64,000 nt of DNA from Candidatus Latescibacterota bacterium (lineage in GTDB: Bacteria > JAAXHH01): the NCBI GenBank assembly GCA_012270975.1, contig JAAXHH010000141.1:248335-312334 (forward strand), read 5' to 3'. The position numbers and the translations under genes are program-made. The first letter of the stretch is position 1, and the number at the start of each line of letters is the position of its first letter. Under the pieces are notes generated by a model. It searched no databases and was not told where the DNA came from. It was given only the letters and a program-made list of their open reading frames with translations. Positions 34,098-43,068 of this stretch are shown here, piece after piece.

Positions 34098-35264
34098 ATG
34101 ACTGAAAAGCGATTCAAACGGCGGCTGCAACGGTACCCCGCGGTAAGCGACCTGCGAAGGCTGACGCGCAAAAGGCTGCCGCACATCGCCTGGGAGTACC
34201 TTGACTGCGGCACGGGGGATGAGCGCGCGGTGGCCAGGAACCTGGAACGCATGGCGGAGGTCACGCTCGCCCCTGTTTTCATGAGGGGCGAACTGAAACC
34301 CGACCTGACCACGACCCTGTTCGGCCGGACCTACAGCGTGCCATTCGGCATGGCGCCGGTGGGACTCACCGGACTCATGTGGCCCCGGGCCGAGTTCATC
34401 CTGGCCGCCTCGGCCGCGAAATACGGCTTTCCCTATTGCCTGAGCACAGTAGCTACCCGATCCCCAGAGGAGATCGGCCCAGTCGTCGGGGACATGGGCT
34501 GGTTTCAGCTCTATCCGCCCCGGCGGCGGGAAGTACGTGACGATTTGCTGAAACGCGCGATGGACGCAGGATTCCATACGCTCGCGGTGACGGCGGACGT
34601 ACCCATGGGTAGCCGCAGGGAACGGACCAGCCGCGCCGGCCTGGAGACGCCTCCGCGTATCACGGCCGGGTTCGTGTACGAAGCGCTGGTTCATCCCACC
34701 TGGACGATACAGACCCTGCTCGCCGGTCTGCCCAGGCTCCGGGCCATTGAAAAGTATGCCGATTCGAAGCAGATGGGCGAGGTGGCGAGTTACGTCGGCC
34801 AGGAACTGGGCGGTACGCTCGACTGGGACTATATCCGTGAGGTTCGCGATCTCTGGGACGGACCGGTAATCGTGAAGGGTATCATGCACCCCGATGACGC
34901 GGAGCGGGCGATAGCGGTCGGTGTGGACGGTATCCAGGTATCGAACCACGGCGCGCGACAGTTCGACGGCACCCTCGCCGCCATCGACGCGCTGCCACCC
35001 ATCGTCCGCCAGGTCAATGGACGGGCCCGCGTCCTGTTCGACAGCGGGGTGCGCACCGGACTGGACATCATCCGGGCCCTCTCGCTGGGCGCCGATTTCG
35101 TGCTGCTGGGAAGAGCCTTCATGTACGCTGTGGGTGCCTTCGGAAAGACGGGCGGTGATCACGCCTTCGAAATTCTCAAGGCCGACCTCGAAGTCAACAT
35201 GGTCAACCTGGGATGTGCCTCGGTGGACGAAATCCCCGCTCCGGTCCGGCCGGAATCCGCATAG
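34098..35264 (+). CDS. FMN-dependent alpha-hydroxy acid dehydrogenase (LldD/MdlB-like)
   Basis: 388 residues. Family features in order: RLPHIAWEYLDCGTGDE, PFGMAPVGLTGLMWPRAE at the FMN phosphate side, YCLSTVATRSPEEI, GWFQLYP, VTADVPMGSRRER, IVKGIMHPDDAERAI (conserved Lys), the catalytic VSNHGARQFDG with H284 and R287, FDSGVRTGLDIIRALSLGADFVLLGR for phosphate binding. It oxidises a 2-hydroxy acid such as L-lactate, glycolate or mandelate to the 2-oxo acid. The exact substrate is not predictable. Convergent with an MFS gene 47 bases downstream. Confidence 0.92.
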   Translation: MTEKRFKRRLQRYPAVSDLRRLTRKRLPHIAWEYLDCGTGDERAVARNLERMAEVTLAPVFMRGELKPDLTTTLFGRTYSVPFGMAPVGLTGLMWPRAEFILAASAAKYGFPYCLSTVATRSPEEIGPVVGDMGWFQLYPPRRREVRDDLLKRAMDAGFHTLAVTADVPMGSRRERTSRAGLETPPRITAGFVYEALVHPTWTIQTLLAGLPRLRAIEKYADSKQMGEVASYVGQELGGTLDWDYIREVRDLWDGPVIVKGIMHPDDAERAIAVGVDGIQVSNHGARQFDGTLAAIDALPPIVRQVNGRARVLFDSGVRTGLDIIRALSLGADFVLLGRAFMYAVGAFGKTGGDHAFEILKADLEVNMVNLGCASVDEIPAPVRPESA

Positions 35265-35275
35265 CAGACCGGCCG

Positions 35276-35327
35276 CACTCACCCCGCCGCCTCCTTCTCA
35301 ACTCACCACACTCACCCCGCCGCCTCC
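35276..35327. repeat. 19-bp direct repeat duplicating the 3' end of the MFS gene
   Basis: CACTCACCCCGCCGCCTCC occurs at 35276-35294 and 35309-35327, a 33-base period. The second copy contains the last codons and stop of the minus-strand MFS gene; the first is a downstream duplicate between the convergent genes. Confidence 0.8.
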
Positions 35328-36565
35328 GCGTGCGGTACCCGCCCTGTTCTCCTTGCATATATCAAGCTGCAGAACCCCAGGCCGACGGAGCATACCGTTC
35401 CGATTACCGCCAGCAGCAGCATGCCGCCCGATTCGAAGAGGAATCCCGTCACCAGGCTGGCCGAACTCGCCGACAGCGCGATGAACATCTCGTTGACGCC
35501 CTGCACGCGGCCCCGTTCCAAAGGCGCGAGCGCGTTGGAAAGCAGGGAAGAGCCAGCGATGAAGCAGAAGTTCCACCCCAGGCCGAGGAGGAAGAGGGCG
35601 ATCGTCAGGGGGATGAACCGGGGCGAAACCGGCGTGATCACACAGGATACGACGAGTATAAGTACGCCCCACTTCACGATGGCGTGCTGACCCCACCGCA
35701 TGATCAGCCGCCCGGTGATGCCGGAAACGCCGAACATGCCGATGGCGTGGGCCATGATGACCCATGAGATCAGCCACGTGCCATGGTCGTGGTGGCTCAT
35801 GTGCAGGGGCGTGATCACCATGAGCAGCGTCATGACGAACTGGCCGATCACCATGGCCGCGATCCCGTACCGGACGTGCACGTTGCGGAGGATCTCCCGC
35901 ACGGGACGCGCGGTCGACTCGTCGATCTCCGATTCGGTGGAGGGTTTGATCCGCCGGGCGAGATCGAGCGGGTCGGGACGGACCAGGAAGAGGGTAAGCA
36001 GGATCGCCGCCAGGCTCAGGCCCACGCCGACGACGAAGGGGCCCGACATGGGAGGATAACCATACTGCGCGATCCAGATCCCCGCTGGCGCCACCATCAT
36101 GGCGCCGCCGATGGCGCTGATGGTGCCGGCGGAAACGATTCTGCCGATGATGCGCGCCCGTTCGGCTTCGGGATAGATTTCCGCGCCGATGAACCGCGCC
36201 TGCTCACTGGAGCTGCGCGCCATGCCGGCAAAAAATGACGCGACGCAGAATCCCGCGAAAGAATGGACAGCCACGCTGAGGAAACTGGTCGCGGCGGCGA
36301 TCAGGGACGAGAGGTATCCGGCCGTAAGCCCGGCCCGGCGGCCCAGGCGGTCCATGATCCAGCCGAAAGGGAAGGCGCTGATCGAGCGCGCGAGAAAGGC
36401 GATGGTCATGGGCACGCCCGTCATGCGCTCGCTGTCGGACAACTGCGCCGCCAGGATGGGCACGACGGTGAAGGCCGCGACCTGGGTGGCGCCGAAGAGA
36501 GCCTGGGTAACGAAGAGGGTGTGGGTGATCCGGCTGCGGACCGACTGAAGCTGTTCCGGTTCCAT
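35312..36565 (-). CDS. MFS transporter
   Basis: 417 residues with 12 hydrophobic segments. The loop 2-3 signature is present as FPFGWIMDRLGRRAGLTAG, and the second half repeats it as GRLIMRWGQ. An R-rich loop separates the two six-helix bundles (residues about 200-225). GGGAG precedes the ATG. Direction and substrate are unknown; the family includes sugar, acid and drug transporters. Its position by the hydroxyacid dehydrogenase gene could mean transport of a hydroxy acid, although the two genes are convergent. Confidence 0.88.
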   Translation of the reverse strand: MEPEQLQSVRSRITHTLFVTQALFGATQVAAFTVVPILAAQLSDSERMTGVPMTIAFLARSISAFPFGWIMDRLGRRAGLTAGYLSSLIAAATSFLSVAVHSFAGFCVASFFAGMARSSSEQARFIGAEIYPEAERARIIGRIVSAGTISAIGGAMMVAPAGIWIAQYGYPPMSGPFVVGVGLSLAAILLTLFLVRPDPLDLARRIKPSTESEIDESTARPVREILRNVHVRYGIAAMVIGQFVMTLLMVITPLHMSHHDHGTWLISWVIMAHAIGMFGVSGITGRLIMRWGQHAIVKWGVLILVVSCVITPVSPRFIPLTIALFLLGLGWNFCFIAGSSLLSNALAPLERGRVQGVNEMFIALSASSASLVTGFLFESGGMLLLAVIGTVCSVGLGFCSLIYARRTGRVPHAEAAG

Positions 36566-36621
36566 TATGCTCCCGCGGCCCGTTACTCATGCCGTTCTGC
36601 CGCTGGTAACTCCTCTCTCGA

Positions 36622-37710
36622 TCAAATGACTTCCAGCTGATCCCGGTCCGGCAGCGCGGGGAAGGGCGCGCTCGGCAGGGTCTGGTACCAGAAAGCTACC
36701 GAAGCGACATCGTCCTGGAGCGCCTGGTACGGGCCGCCCTGGGTAAAGCCGAGCAGTTGCCGCCAGCCCAACGCCTGGATGGTTACCCTGAGGTCCTCCT
36801 CGAACCGCACCGGATCCGACACGTGCCACCGGTACATGCCGAACCGCTGCTGGGACTTGTACATGCCGTCGGGGCGGATGACCTGGGGCATGCCTGCGTA
36901 CGGGGTGGTGTACTCCACGTACCGACCGTCGATATCGAAGTTGTACGAACCGCAGAAGTAGTCCTCGACACCCGTCCCGCAGATCGTCGGAAACTCGTCG
37001 TCCCCGTCGATGTAGAACTTGATCTCACCCTCGCCCCACCATCCGTTGCTGTTGGATCCCCACGCCATGTAGGTGCCGACGTAGTGGCCGTGCCCCTTCA
37101 CACCGTCCAGTATGGTGAACACCTCTTTGTAGGGAACGGGGTTCGTCCGCCGGAAGCTCGCGTGGAAGTAGCCGATGTCGTCGGGGACCTCGGTCAGCGT
37201 GTAGTCGATCTGGTAGTATACGCGCATCTTCTCGTCGGCGATGTTCTCCAGCGTGATGCGGCAACGCTTGCGAAAGGGCATCTCCCAGTAGCAGTTGAAC
37301 GCACTGGCCGGGTTCACGCACACGGCCAGCGAGGACACGTGGGCGTATTCACTCCACCCGCAGGCGAAGAAATCGCCCATGGGACATTCCACGGAGGGAT
37401 ACTCCTCGTCATCCCAGTAAATGCGCAGGATGGCGAAGCGCCAGTGGCCGGTAGGCGTCAGCCAGATATGCTGAATGGCCCCGGACCCTTCGATATCGGC
37501 CATCGTCAGCGTTTCTCCCGCTTCGATGTCGAAAGAAGGGGAGATCTTCCAGCCCTGCCCCAGGTGCCGCGCGTTATGGGCTCCGGTGCCCTCCGTGGCC
37601 ATGCCGCCCCGGCCCTTTCCGCCGTCCGTGTTTTCCGGCGAGATGGACCGCGTCTTGGCGCGCGACAGGCGAGACAGGTTTCCCATATCCATGCCCAGTC
37701 CGTTGAACAT
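36622..37710 (-). CDS. DUF2961 / GH172-type glycoside hydrolase-like protein
   Basis: 362 residues from ATG at 37710, which follows GAGGAG; an in-frame start at 37761 is possible but has no such site. The sequence is all-beta and matches DUF2961: KTRSISPENTDGGKGRGGMATEG, GSGAIQHIWLTP, ILRIYWDDEEYPSVECPMGDFFACGW, the acidic GEIKFYIDGDDEFPTICGTGVEDYF and RWHVSDPVRFEEDLRVTIQALG. In GH172 enzymes, trimeric beta-jelly-roll proteins act on alpha-fructofuranosides or D-arabinofuranosides using acidic residues located in these motifs. No signal peptide is visible, so the enzyme is probably cytosolic. Substrate unknown. Confidence 0.87.
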   Translation of the reverse strand: MFNGLGMDMGNLSRLSRAKTRSISPENTDGGKGRGGMATEGTGAHNARHLGQGWKISPSFDIEAGETLTMADIEGSGAIQHIWLTPTGHWRFAILRIYWDDEEYPSVECPMGDFFACGWSEYAHVSSLAVCVNPASAFNCYWEMPFRKRCRITLENIADEKMRVYYQIDYTLTEVPDDIGYFHASFRRTNPVPYKEVFTILDGVKGHGHYVGTYMAWGSNSNGWWGEGEIKFYIDGDDEFPTICGTGVEDYFCGSYNFDIDGRYVEYTTPYAGMPQVIRPDGMYKSQQRFGMYRWHVSDPVRFEEDLRVTIQALGWRQLLGFTQGGPYQALQDDVASVAFWYQTLPSAPFPALPDRDQLEVI

Positions 37711-37834
37711 ATGCGCATCTCCTCGTGATAACTTTTCTTGATAAGGTGATCTCGGCTTCACTATAATACGTTCCGCGATGGCACGCGCACAGGTCTTTTT
37801 GGACGTTCACAACCGGCGGATGCGACGGTAGATC

Positions 37835-38458
37835 ATGCAACGCGACGTACTCTACTACATCGCCGATCCCATGTGTTCCTGGTGCTGGGGATTCAGCCCG
37901 GTGCTGGAGGCGGTTTCCGGCGTGCTTCCGGAAGAAATCCCCATCCGCTACGTCATGGGCGGCCTGGCCCGGGATTCGGACGATCCCATGCCGGAGGACA
38001 CCCGGACCTACGTGCAGTCCCAATGGCGGCTGGTCGCCGAAAGGACGGGCGCGGAGTTCAACTGGGATTTCTGGAAGGACTGCGAGCCCAGGAGATCGAC
38101 CTACCCGGCCTGCCGGGCGGTCATCGCCGCCGGGATGCAGCGGCCGGACGGCATCGGTGCGATGTTTCACGCGATCCAGCGGGCATATTATCTTGACGCC
38201 CGCAACCCATCGGACGCTGAAACACTCGTGCAGCTTGCCGGGGAAGTAGGTCTGAACACACAGCGCTTTTCTGAAGACCTCGTTACGGCCCGCACCGACG
38301 AACTGCTCCACGAGGACTTCGCGCTTCGCCGGTCCCTCCATGCCGACAAGTTCCCCACGATGATCCTGGAACACGACGACAACCAGTTCTGGCTGGCCTA
38401 CGGGTATGAAGAAGAAGATCTGGTGGTGGACTTGCTGACTTCGGCGCTGCTTTCCTGA
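37835..38458 (+). CDS. DsbA-family (FrnE-like) thiol oxidoreductase
   Basis: 207 residues. Thioredoxin-fold start VLYYIADPMCSWCWGF with C14-S-W-C17 active site, then an alpha-helical insert and a C-terminal thioredoxin strand ADKFPTMILEHDDNQFWLAYGY in which the cis-Pro follows F. No signal peptide, as in cytosolic DsbA/FrnE relatives and 2-hydroxychromene isomerase homologues. It may act on protein disulfides or small-molecule thiols. It diverges from the GH172-like gene across 124 bases; no operon partner. Confidence 0.87.
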   Translation: MQRDVLYYIADPMCSWCWGFSPVLEAVSGVLPEEIPIRYVMGGLARDSDDPMPEDTRTYVQSQWRLVAERTGAEFNWDFWKDCEPRRSTYPACRAVIAAGMQRPDGIGAMFHAIQRAYYLDARNPSDAETLVQLAGEVGLNTQRFSEDLVTARTDELLHEDFALRRSLHADKFPTMILEHDDNQFWLAYGYEEEDLVVDLLTSALLS

Positions 38459-38547
38459 ATATGTTCCGGCTTAGGCCTGTGACGAAAGCACGCGACGCAA
38501 GCCCGCGGCGAAGGCCGACGCCGGACCAACGCTCGGGCCGTCGAACG

Positions 38548-39468
38548 CTACATCCCCTCGACCCTGGGATCGATCCACATATACACGAAATCCACCACGA
38601 TGTTGGCGCAGACCACCATCGCGGCCGAGAAGAGCACGACGCCCATGATCATGGGCACGTCGAGATTGAAGACCGACTGCAGGGCCAGGACGCCCAGGCC
38701 GGGGAGGGCGAAGACGTTCTCGGTAAACACCACGCCGCCCATGAGGGCGGCCATGTCGAGGCCGAGGACGGTGATTACAGGAATGACGGCGTTCCGCAGT
38801 CCGTGCTTGAACAGCACAATATACTCGGGGATCCCCTTCGCACGGGCTACACGCACGTAATCGGCGTTCAGCACCTCCGCCATGTTCGTATGGACCAGCC
38901 GTGCGTAGTAGCCCGTAATCACGAGGGCGAGGGTCGCCGCCGGCAGGATGATGTGGGTCCAGCCCGCCCATCCGCCCACCGGAAACAGGCCGGTCCGGTA
39001 GGCCAGGTAGTACTGAAGCATGCGGGCCAGCCAGAAGACGGGCAAGGAAATGGCGACCAGGGACACGATCAGCACCGTCCGGTCAATGGCCCGGCCGCGG
39101 TATTTCGCCGTGAGAACGCCCAGCGGGACGCTCATCAGCATCCACAGGCAAACCGCCGTCAGTGCCAGGGAAAGCGTTACCGGAAACCTCGCCAGTAGGG
39201 CGTCGAGCACGCGTTCTCCCGTCACCAGTGACGTGCCGAGGTCTCCACGCAGCAGGTTGCCGATGTAGCGCCCGTACTGCACGGCCAGGGGATCGTCGAA
39301 TCCCATTTCCTGGCGGATTCTTTCAATCGTTTCCGCATCCGCGTTCGCGCCGGCGTAGACCCTGACCGGATCGGCCGGTACCGCGTGTACGATCAGGAAG
39401 GTGACGACCGTAGTGCCCCACAGTATGACGGCCGCCCAGCCCAAGCGGCGCAGGACCCTGTTCAACAT
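38548..39468 (-). CDS. ABC transporter permease, DppB/OppB type
   Basis: 306 residues with six predicted membrane helices; the N-terminal RLGWAAVILWGTTVVTFLIVHAVPADPVRVY and the EAA-loop ARAKGIPEYIVLFKHGLRNAVIPVITVLG identify the first-permease type of peptide/nickel importers. It sits 31 bases after the substrate-binding gene and would pair with the second permease at 41149-42138. No ATPase gene is adjacent; the subunits encoded at 51164-53168 or elsewhere would be needed. Confidence 0.9.
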   Translation of the reverse strand: MLNRVLRRLGWAAVILWGTTVVTFLIVHAVPADPVRVYAGANADAETIERIRQEMGFDDPLAVQYGRYIGNLLRGDLGTSLVTGERVLDALLARFPVTLSLALTAVCLWMLMSVPLGVLTAKYRGRAIDRTVLIVSLVAISLPVFWLARMLQYYLAYRTGLFPVGGWAGWTHIILPAATLALVITGYYARLVHTNMAEVLNADYVRVARAKGIPEYIVLFKHGLRNAVIPVITVLGLDMAALMGGVVFTENVFALPGLGVLALQSVFNLDVPMIMGVVLFSAAMVVCANIVVDFVYMWIDPRVEGM

Positions 39469-39499
39469 GGTGGTTTTCCGTAATGATTCAGGTCGTGTT

Positions 39500-41152
39500 T
39501 CATGGTTCGATCCACATCAACTCGTACCGGATGGGCCAGACGGGATTGAGCTTGAGCCCCTTCAGCCAGGGTTGCCGGAGCAGGTACATCTGCGGGTAAT
39601 ACAGGAACACCCAGGGCGCGTCCTCCACCACAAGCCGCTCGGCTTCGCGGTAGAGCGCCAGACGGTGATCCCGGTCCGTGCTGATCGCCGCTTCGTCGAG
39701 TAGCGCATTGACCCGCTCATTATCGTAAAACGCCACGTTGGTGCTGTTTACCTCGGTAATCCGGTTTCCGTTCAAAAGCACGTCGAGGAAATTGCTCGGA
39801 TCCGGGTAGTCCTGGTACCAGCCGAAGGTGGAGAAGGGTACCGCGCCCCGCCGGCCCGTTGCTTCGATGCGAGTAGGGCCGGTCACCGGCCTGATTTCCA
39901 CGCTGATTCCGACCTCCGCGAGGTCCTGTTGCACCGCCTGTCCGATCTTAGCATCTATACCGCTCTGTGCCGTAATCATGAGCTCGGTGCTGAATCCCTC
40001 CGGGTATCCGGCCTCCGCAAGCAATTTCCTCGCCTTTTCCGTGTCGTAGTCGTATCCAACCAGATGTTCGTCGAATCCCGGCATGCCGGGCGGCAGCACG
40101 CCGCGGGCGAGGATGCCCCGGTCGCTGATCAGTCGCACGATACGCTCGCGGTCGATGGCATGGTTGACCGCCCTGCGCACGTTCACGCGGTCGAACGGCG
40201 GCAATTCGGTGTTCATGGACAGGTATTGGATGGCGTTCAACGGCTGGTGGGCGACCCGCTTGCTGAGCACGGGATCGTTCATCACCCGGATGAAGTCCGC
40301 GTCCGGTATCCCCGTCGACGTGACGCTCGCGATGTCCAGTTCTCCGCGTTCGAACATCATCATGTGCAGGGTTTCGTCCCCGCCGACCATCAGCTCGATG
40401 GCCTCCAGCCTGACATCGGCCGCCCGGTAGTATGAAGGACTCTTCTCCAACCGCAGCCGCGTTCCGCGCTGCCAGTGTGCCAGCGTAAAGGGCCCTGCTC
40501 CCACCGGATACCGGCCAAACCGATCCCCGTGCCGCTCTACTTCCTCACGGGGCACGGCATAGGCGAAGGGCATGGCGATACAGTAGAGAAAGGGCAGGTC
40601 GGGATGGGCCAGTTCGATCTCGAGCGTCTCCTGGTCGGGGGTACGCAGGCCCGAGACCCGATCGGACGAACCGTCCTGAAACGCCCGGGCGCCGACGATG
40701 TTCCGATAGAATCCCTGCCCGGGGGACCTGGTGGCCGGGTCCAGAATCCGTTCGAGGGAATAGGCGAAATCCTCCGAGGTAATCGCCCGGCCGTTCGAGA
40801 ACCGGATGTCCTGACGCAATTTGAAGGTGATGGTCCGTCCATCTTCGGAAATCGTCCACGAGCGCGCATGCCAGGGAACCAGGTTCAGATCGTCGTCGTA
40901 ATCGATCAGGCCGTGAAACAGGGTGCGCACGAGGGGCCAGGTGACCACGTCGTAGGCGATGGCCGGATCGAGGGAACGGGGATCCGACGGCACGGCGATA
41001 CGAAGTATGTTCTCATCGGGATTCAGCCGCTCGGAACGGGCGTCGCCGGAGCAGGAAACGGCCAGGAAAAGGGCCGCAAGACACACCGATGCCAAACACA
41101 GAAGACCGGGGACGGCTTCAACGGCGGATGTCTGTGCCTGAGTGCCATTCAT
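39500..41152 (-). CDS. ABC transporter substrate-binding lipoprotein, DppA/OppA type
   Basis: 550 residues from ATG at 41152, with AAGGAGG upstream and a 4-base overlap with the end of the permease gene. The signal region LCLASVCLAALFLAVSC ends in a lipobox Cys. The mature protein matches family 5 solute-binding proteins: LRIAVPSDPRSLDPAIAYD, LFHGLIDYDDDLNLVPWHARSW, TFKLRQDIRFSNGRAITSEDFAYSLERIL, and RVNVRRAVNHAIDRERIV. It would bind a peptide or similar ligand in the periplasm. The order permease-binding protein-permease without ATPases is incomplete. Confidence 0.92.
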   Translation of the reverse strand: MNGTQAQTSAVEAVPGLLCLASVCLAALFLAVSCSGDARSERLNPDENILRIAVPSDPRSLDPAIAYDVVTWPLVRTLFHGLIDYDDDLNLVPWHARSWTISEDGRTITFKLRQDIRFSNGRAITSEDFAYSLERILDPATRSPGQGFYRNIVGARAFQDGSSDRVSGLRTPDQETLEIELAHPDLPFLYCIAMPFAYAVPREEVERHGDRFGRYPVGAGPFTLAHWQRGTRLRLEKSPSYYRAADVRLEAIELMVGGDETLHMMMFERGELDIASVTSTGIPDADFIRVMNDPVLSKRVAHQPLNAIQYLSMNTELPPFDRVNVRRAVNHAIDRERIVRLISDRGILARGVLPPGMPGFDEHLVGYDYDTEKARKLLAEAGYPEGFSTELMITAQSGIDAKIGQAVQQDLAEVGISVEIRPVTGPTRIEATGRRGAVPFSTFGWYQDYPDPSNFLDVLLNGNRITEVNSTNVAFYDNERVNALLDEAAISTDRDHRLALYREAERLVVEDAPWVFLYYPQMYLLRQPWLKGLKLNPVWPIRYELMWIEP

Positions 41153-42138
41153 CGCCGCTGGCCCTCCTTCACGTAGGGATCCAGTATTTCCTGGAGGCCC
41201 TGGCCAAGCAGGTTGAATCCCACCACGGCCGCGATGATGAACAGGCCCGGAGCCACGGTGAGGTGAGGAGAGACGATAAAATAAGGCTGTCCCTCCGCGA
41301 TCATGGTACCCCACGACGGCGCGGGCGGCGGCACGCCGACCCCGAGGTAACTCAGACCGGCGTCGAGCAGTACCGTGTTCGCCGTGGCCAGGGATCCGAG
41401 CACGATGATCAGGGGCAGGACGTTGGGCAGCAGGTGCCGGATCATAATGCGGACATCCGAACAGCCTATGGCCCGCGATGACGTAACAAACTCCCGGGTC
41501 TTCAGGATCAGTACCTGGCTCCGTATGGTCCGGGCGATCCAGGTCCAGCTGACGAGGCCTATGACGAGAAACACGCTGACCAGTCCGCGTTTCAGCGTGA
41601 TATCCAATACGTGCCAGTCGAGGGACTCGGGGTGGAGATGGATCACGCGTCCGTCCATCAGTCCGGCAAATGCGATGGCCAGAAGCAGCCCGGGTATCGT
41701 CAGCATGACGTCGGTCCCCCGCATGAGCAGGGTGTTGACCCAGCCGCCATGGTATCCCGCGAGCATGCCCACGGTCACCCCGACGCAAACGGCGATGAGC
41801 ATGGCCACGATGCCGACGAGCAGGGAGATGCGGGTACCGTGCACCAGGCGGGCCAGCATATCCCTTCCGAGATGGTCCGTGCCGAGCAGATACCGTTCGC
41901 CGGGTGGAATGGGCAATCCGTCGGCGTCGAGGCCGTCGGTCAACTGTTGCATGGGGTCCTGGAGATAACCCAGCCCGGTCAAGGCCGGGGCTGCAAGCGC
42001 CAGGGCCGCCAGGAACAGGACCAGGCCGCCGCCCGCGCAGACCATGCGGTGCTTCAGCATGCGCCGCAAGAAGGGCAGAGACGCCGAACCGGTCTCTTCC
42101 GACTCGACGCCGGTGGCGGATTGGGAAGTGACGGTCAT
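41149..42138 (-). CDS. ABC transporter permease, DppC/OppC type
   Basis: 329 residues, six helices. The DppC-type N-terminus (LRRMLKHRMVCAGGGLVLFLAALAL) is followed by HLGRDMLARLVHGTRISLLVG, and the EAA loop SSRAIGCSDVRIMIRHLLPNVLPLIIVLGSLATANTVL ends with GLSYLGVGVPPPAPSWGTMIAEG. It is the first gene of the minus-strand importer. The stop overlaps the start of the binding protein by ATGA, so expression is coupled. A 54-base gap separates it from the unknown gene upstream. Confidence 0.9.
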   Translation of the reverse strand: MTVTSQSATGVESEETGSASLPFLRRMLKHRMVCAGGGLVLFLAALALAAPALTGLGYLQDPMQQLTDGLDADGLPIPPGERYLLGTDHLGRDMLARLVHGTRISLLVGIVAMLIAVCVGVTVGMLAGYHGGWVNTLLMRGTDVMLTIPGLLLAIAFAGLMDGRVIHLHPESLDWHVLDITLKRGLVSVFLVIGLVSWTWIARTIRSQVLILKTREFVTSSRAIGCSDVRIMIRHLLPNVLPLIIVLGSLATANTVLLDAGLSYLGVGVPPPAPSWGTMIAEGQPYFIVSPHLTVAPGLFIIAAVVGFNLLGQGLQEILDPYVKEGQRR

Positions 42139-42192
42139 GGTATCGTGATAGCTCTAAACGCGCTTAACTGCGTAACAGTGACTTCGAACCGC

Positions 42193-43068
42193 TCAGGCCG
42201 CCGGGTATTCCATACAGACGCCGCTGCGTGATCGGGCCGACTCGCCAATCGCACGGAGCAGGTCATGGTAGAACCGCCGTTCGTCGTCCGTCAGGGTGAT
42301 CAACGCGTTATCACCCCACAGGTCGGCCAGGCGGTGCTGCGCAGGTTTCGTCAGCATTCGATAGTCCGATTTCCCGTACACGCCCGGTTGATTGAGCAGG
42401 GGATCGTCCGCCAGCGTTCCGCCCGTTCCAACAAGAAACAGGTCGTCCTCAAGCCTGGACCCATTCGGCGCCACCAGCAGATGACCGGTGGAATCGCGGT
42501 CCGTCTTCAGCGTAACGCTCACGTGGAGCCGTCGCGCCGAACCCGCCGCAGCTACGTATACACGGCGCAGGGGGGAATCCAGCAGTGCCGCGGCCTTGCG
42601 GAACGACTGGAAGACGCACCACCATTTCTGCCATTTTCCCCCTTCCGGCGAGGAGATCAGACGAAGGTACACCGGTTCTCCGAAGTCGTCGTGGCGGCTT
42701 GCCTCAAGCATCGCCCGGAATCCGGAATCGGACCGATGGATATCCACGAAGGGTATACTGAGATTTCGGGTCCGGGCGGGCAGCGGACCGGCCGTGCGCG
42801 CATCAACGCCATGTTCCATCAGGCGTGCCGCATCCGCGGCCATGCCCCGGTAGGGCGAAAGGAAAAGGGCCTGCCGGGGCAGGTACGCGCGGAGGGCGTC
42901 CCGCGGCGTCTCGAGGTCTTGAACCGTACCTTGCTCCAAGCCTTGGGCGCCGCCTCGCGAATCCACGGTCGACCGGGCGAATACCACCCCTTCCTGCCTT
43001 TCGATATCCTCCCGGAAAAGTTCAAAGTCCCGGCGGCTGCCGATAACCAGTCCCTCGATTTGCCTCAC
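42193..43068 (-). CDS. Unknown protein coupled to a Gfo/Idh/MocA dehydrogenase
   Basis: 291 residues from GTG at 43068, overlapping the stop of the upstream dehydrogenase as GTGA; the longer open frame to 43281 is inside that gene. I do not recognise a family. Visible features are RRDFELFREDIERQEGVVFAR near the N-terminus, LSPYRGMAADAARLMEHGV, PFVDIHRSDSGFRAMLEASRHDDFGEPVYLRLISSPEGG, a Trp pair in WQKWWCVFQSF and C-terminal NALITLTDDERRFYHDLLRAIGESARS. No signal peptide or membrane helix. The tight coupling suggests it acts with the dehydrogenase, perhaps on the same sugar. Possibly itself a small-molecule binding or lyase protein; unknown. Confidence 0.7.
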   Translation of the reverse strand: MRQIEGLVIGSRRDFELFREDIERQEGVVFARSTVDSRGGAQGLEQGTVQDLETPRDALRAYLPRQALFLSPYRGMAADAARLMEHGVDARTAGPLPARTRNLSIPFVDIHRSDSGFRAMLEASRHDDFGEPVYLRLISSPEGGKWQKWWCVFQSFRKAAALLDSPLRRVYVAAAGSARRLHVSVTLKTDRDSTGHLLVAPNGSRLEDDLFLVGTGGTLADDPLLNQPGVYGKSDYRMLTKPAQHRLADLWGDNALITLTDDERRFYHDLLRAIGESARSRSGVCMEYPAA

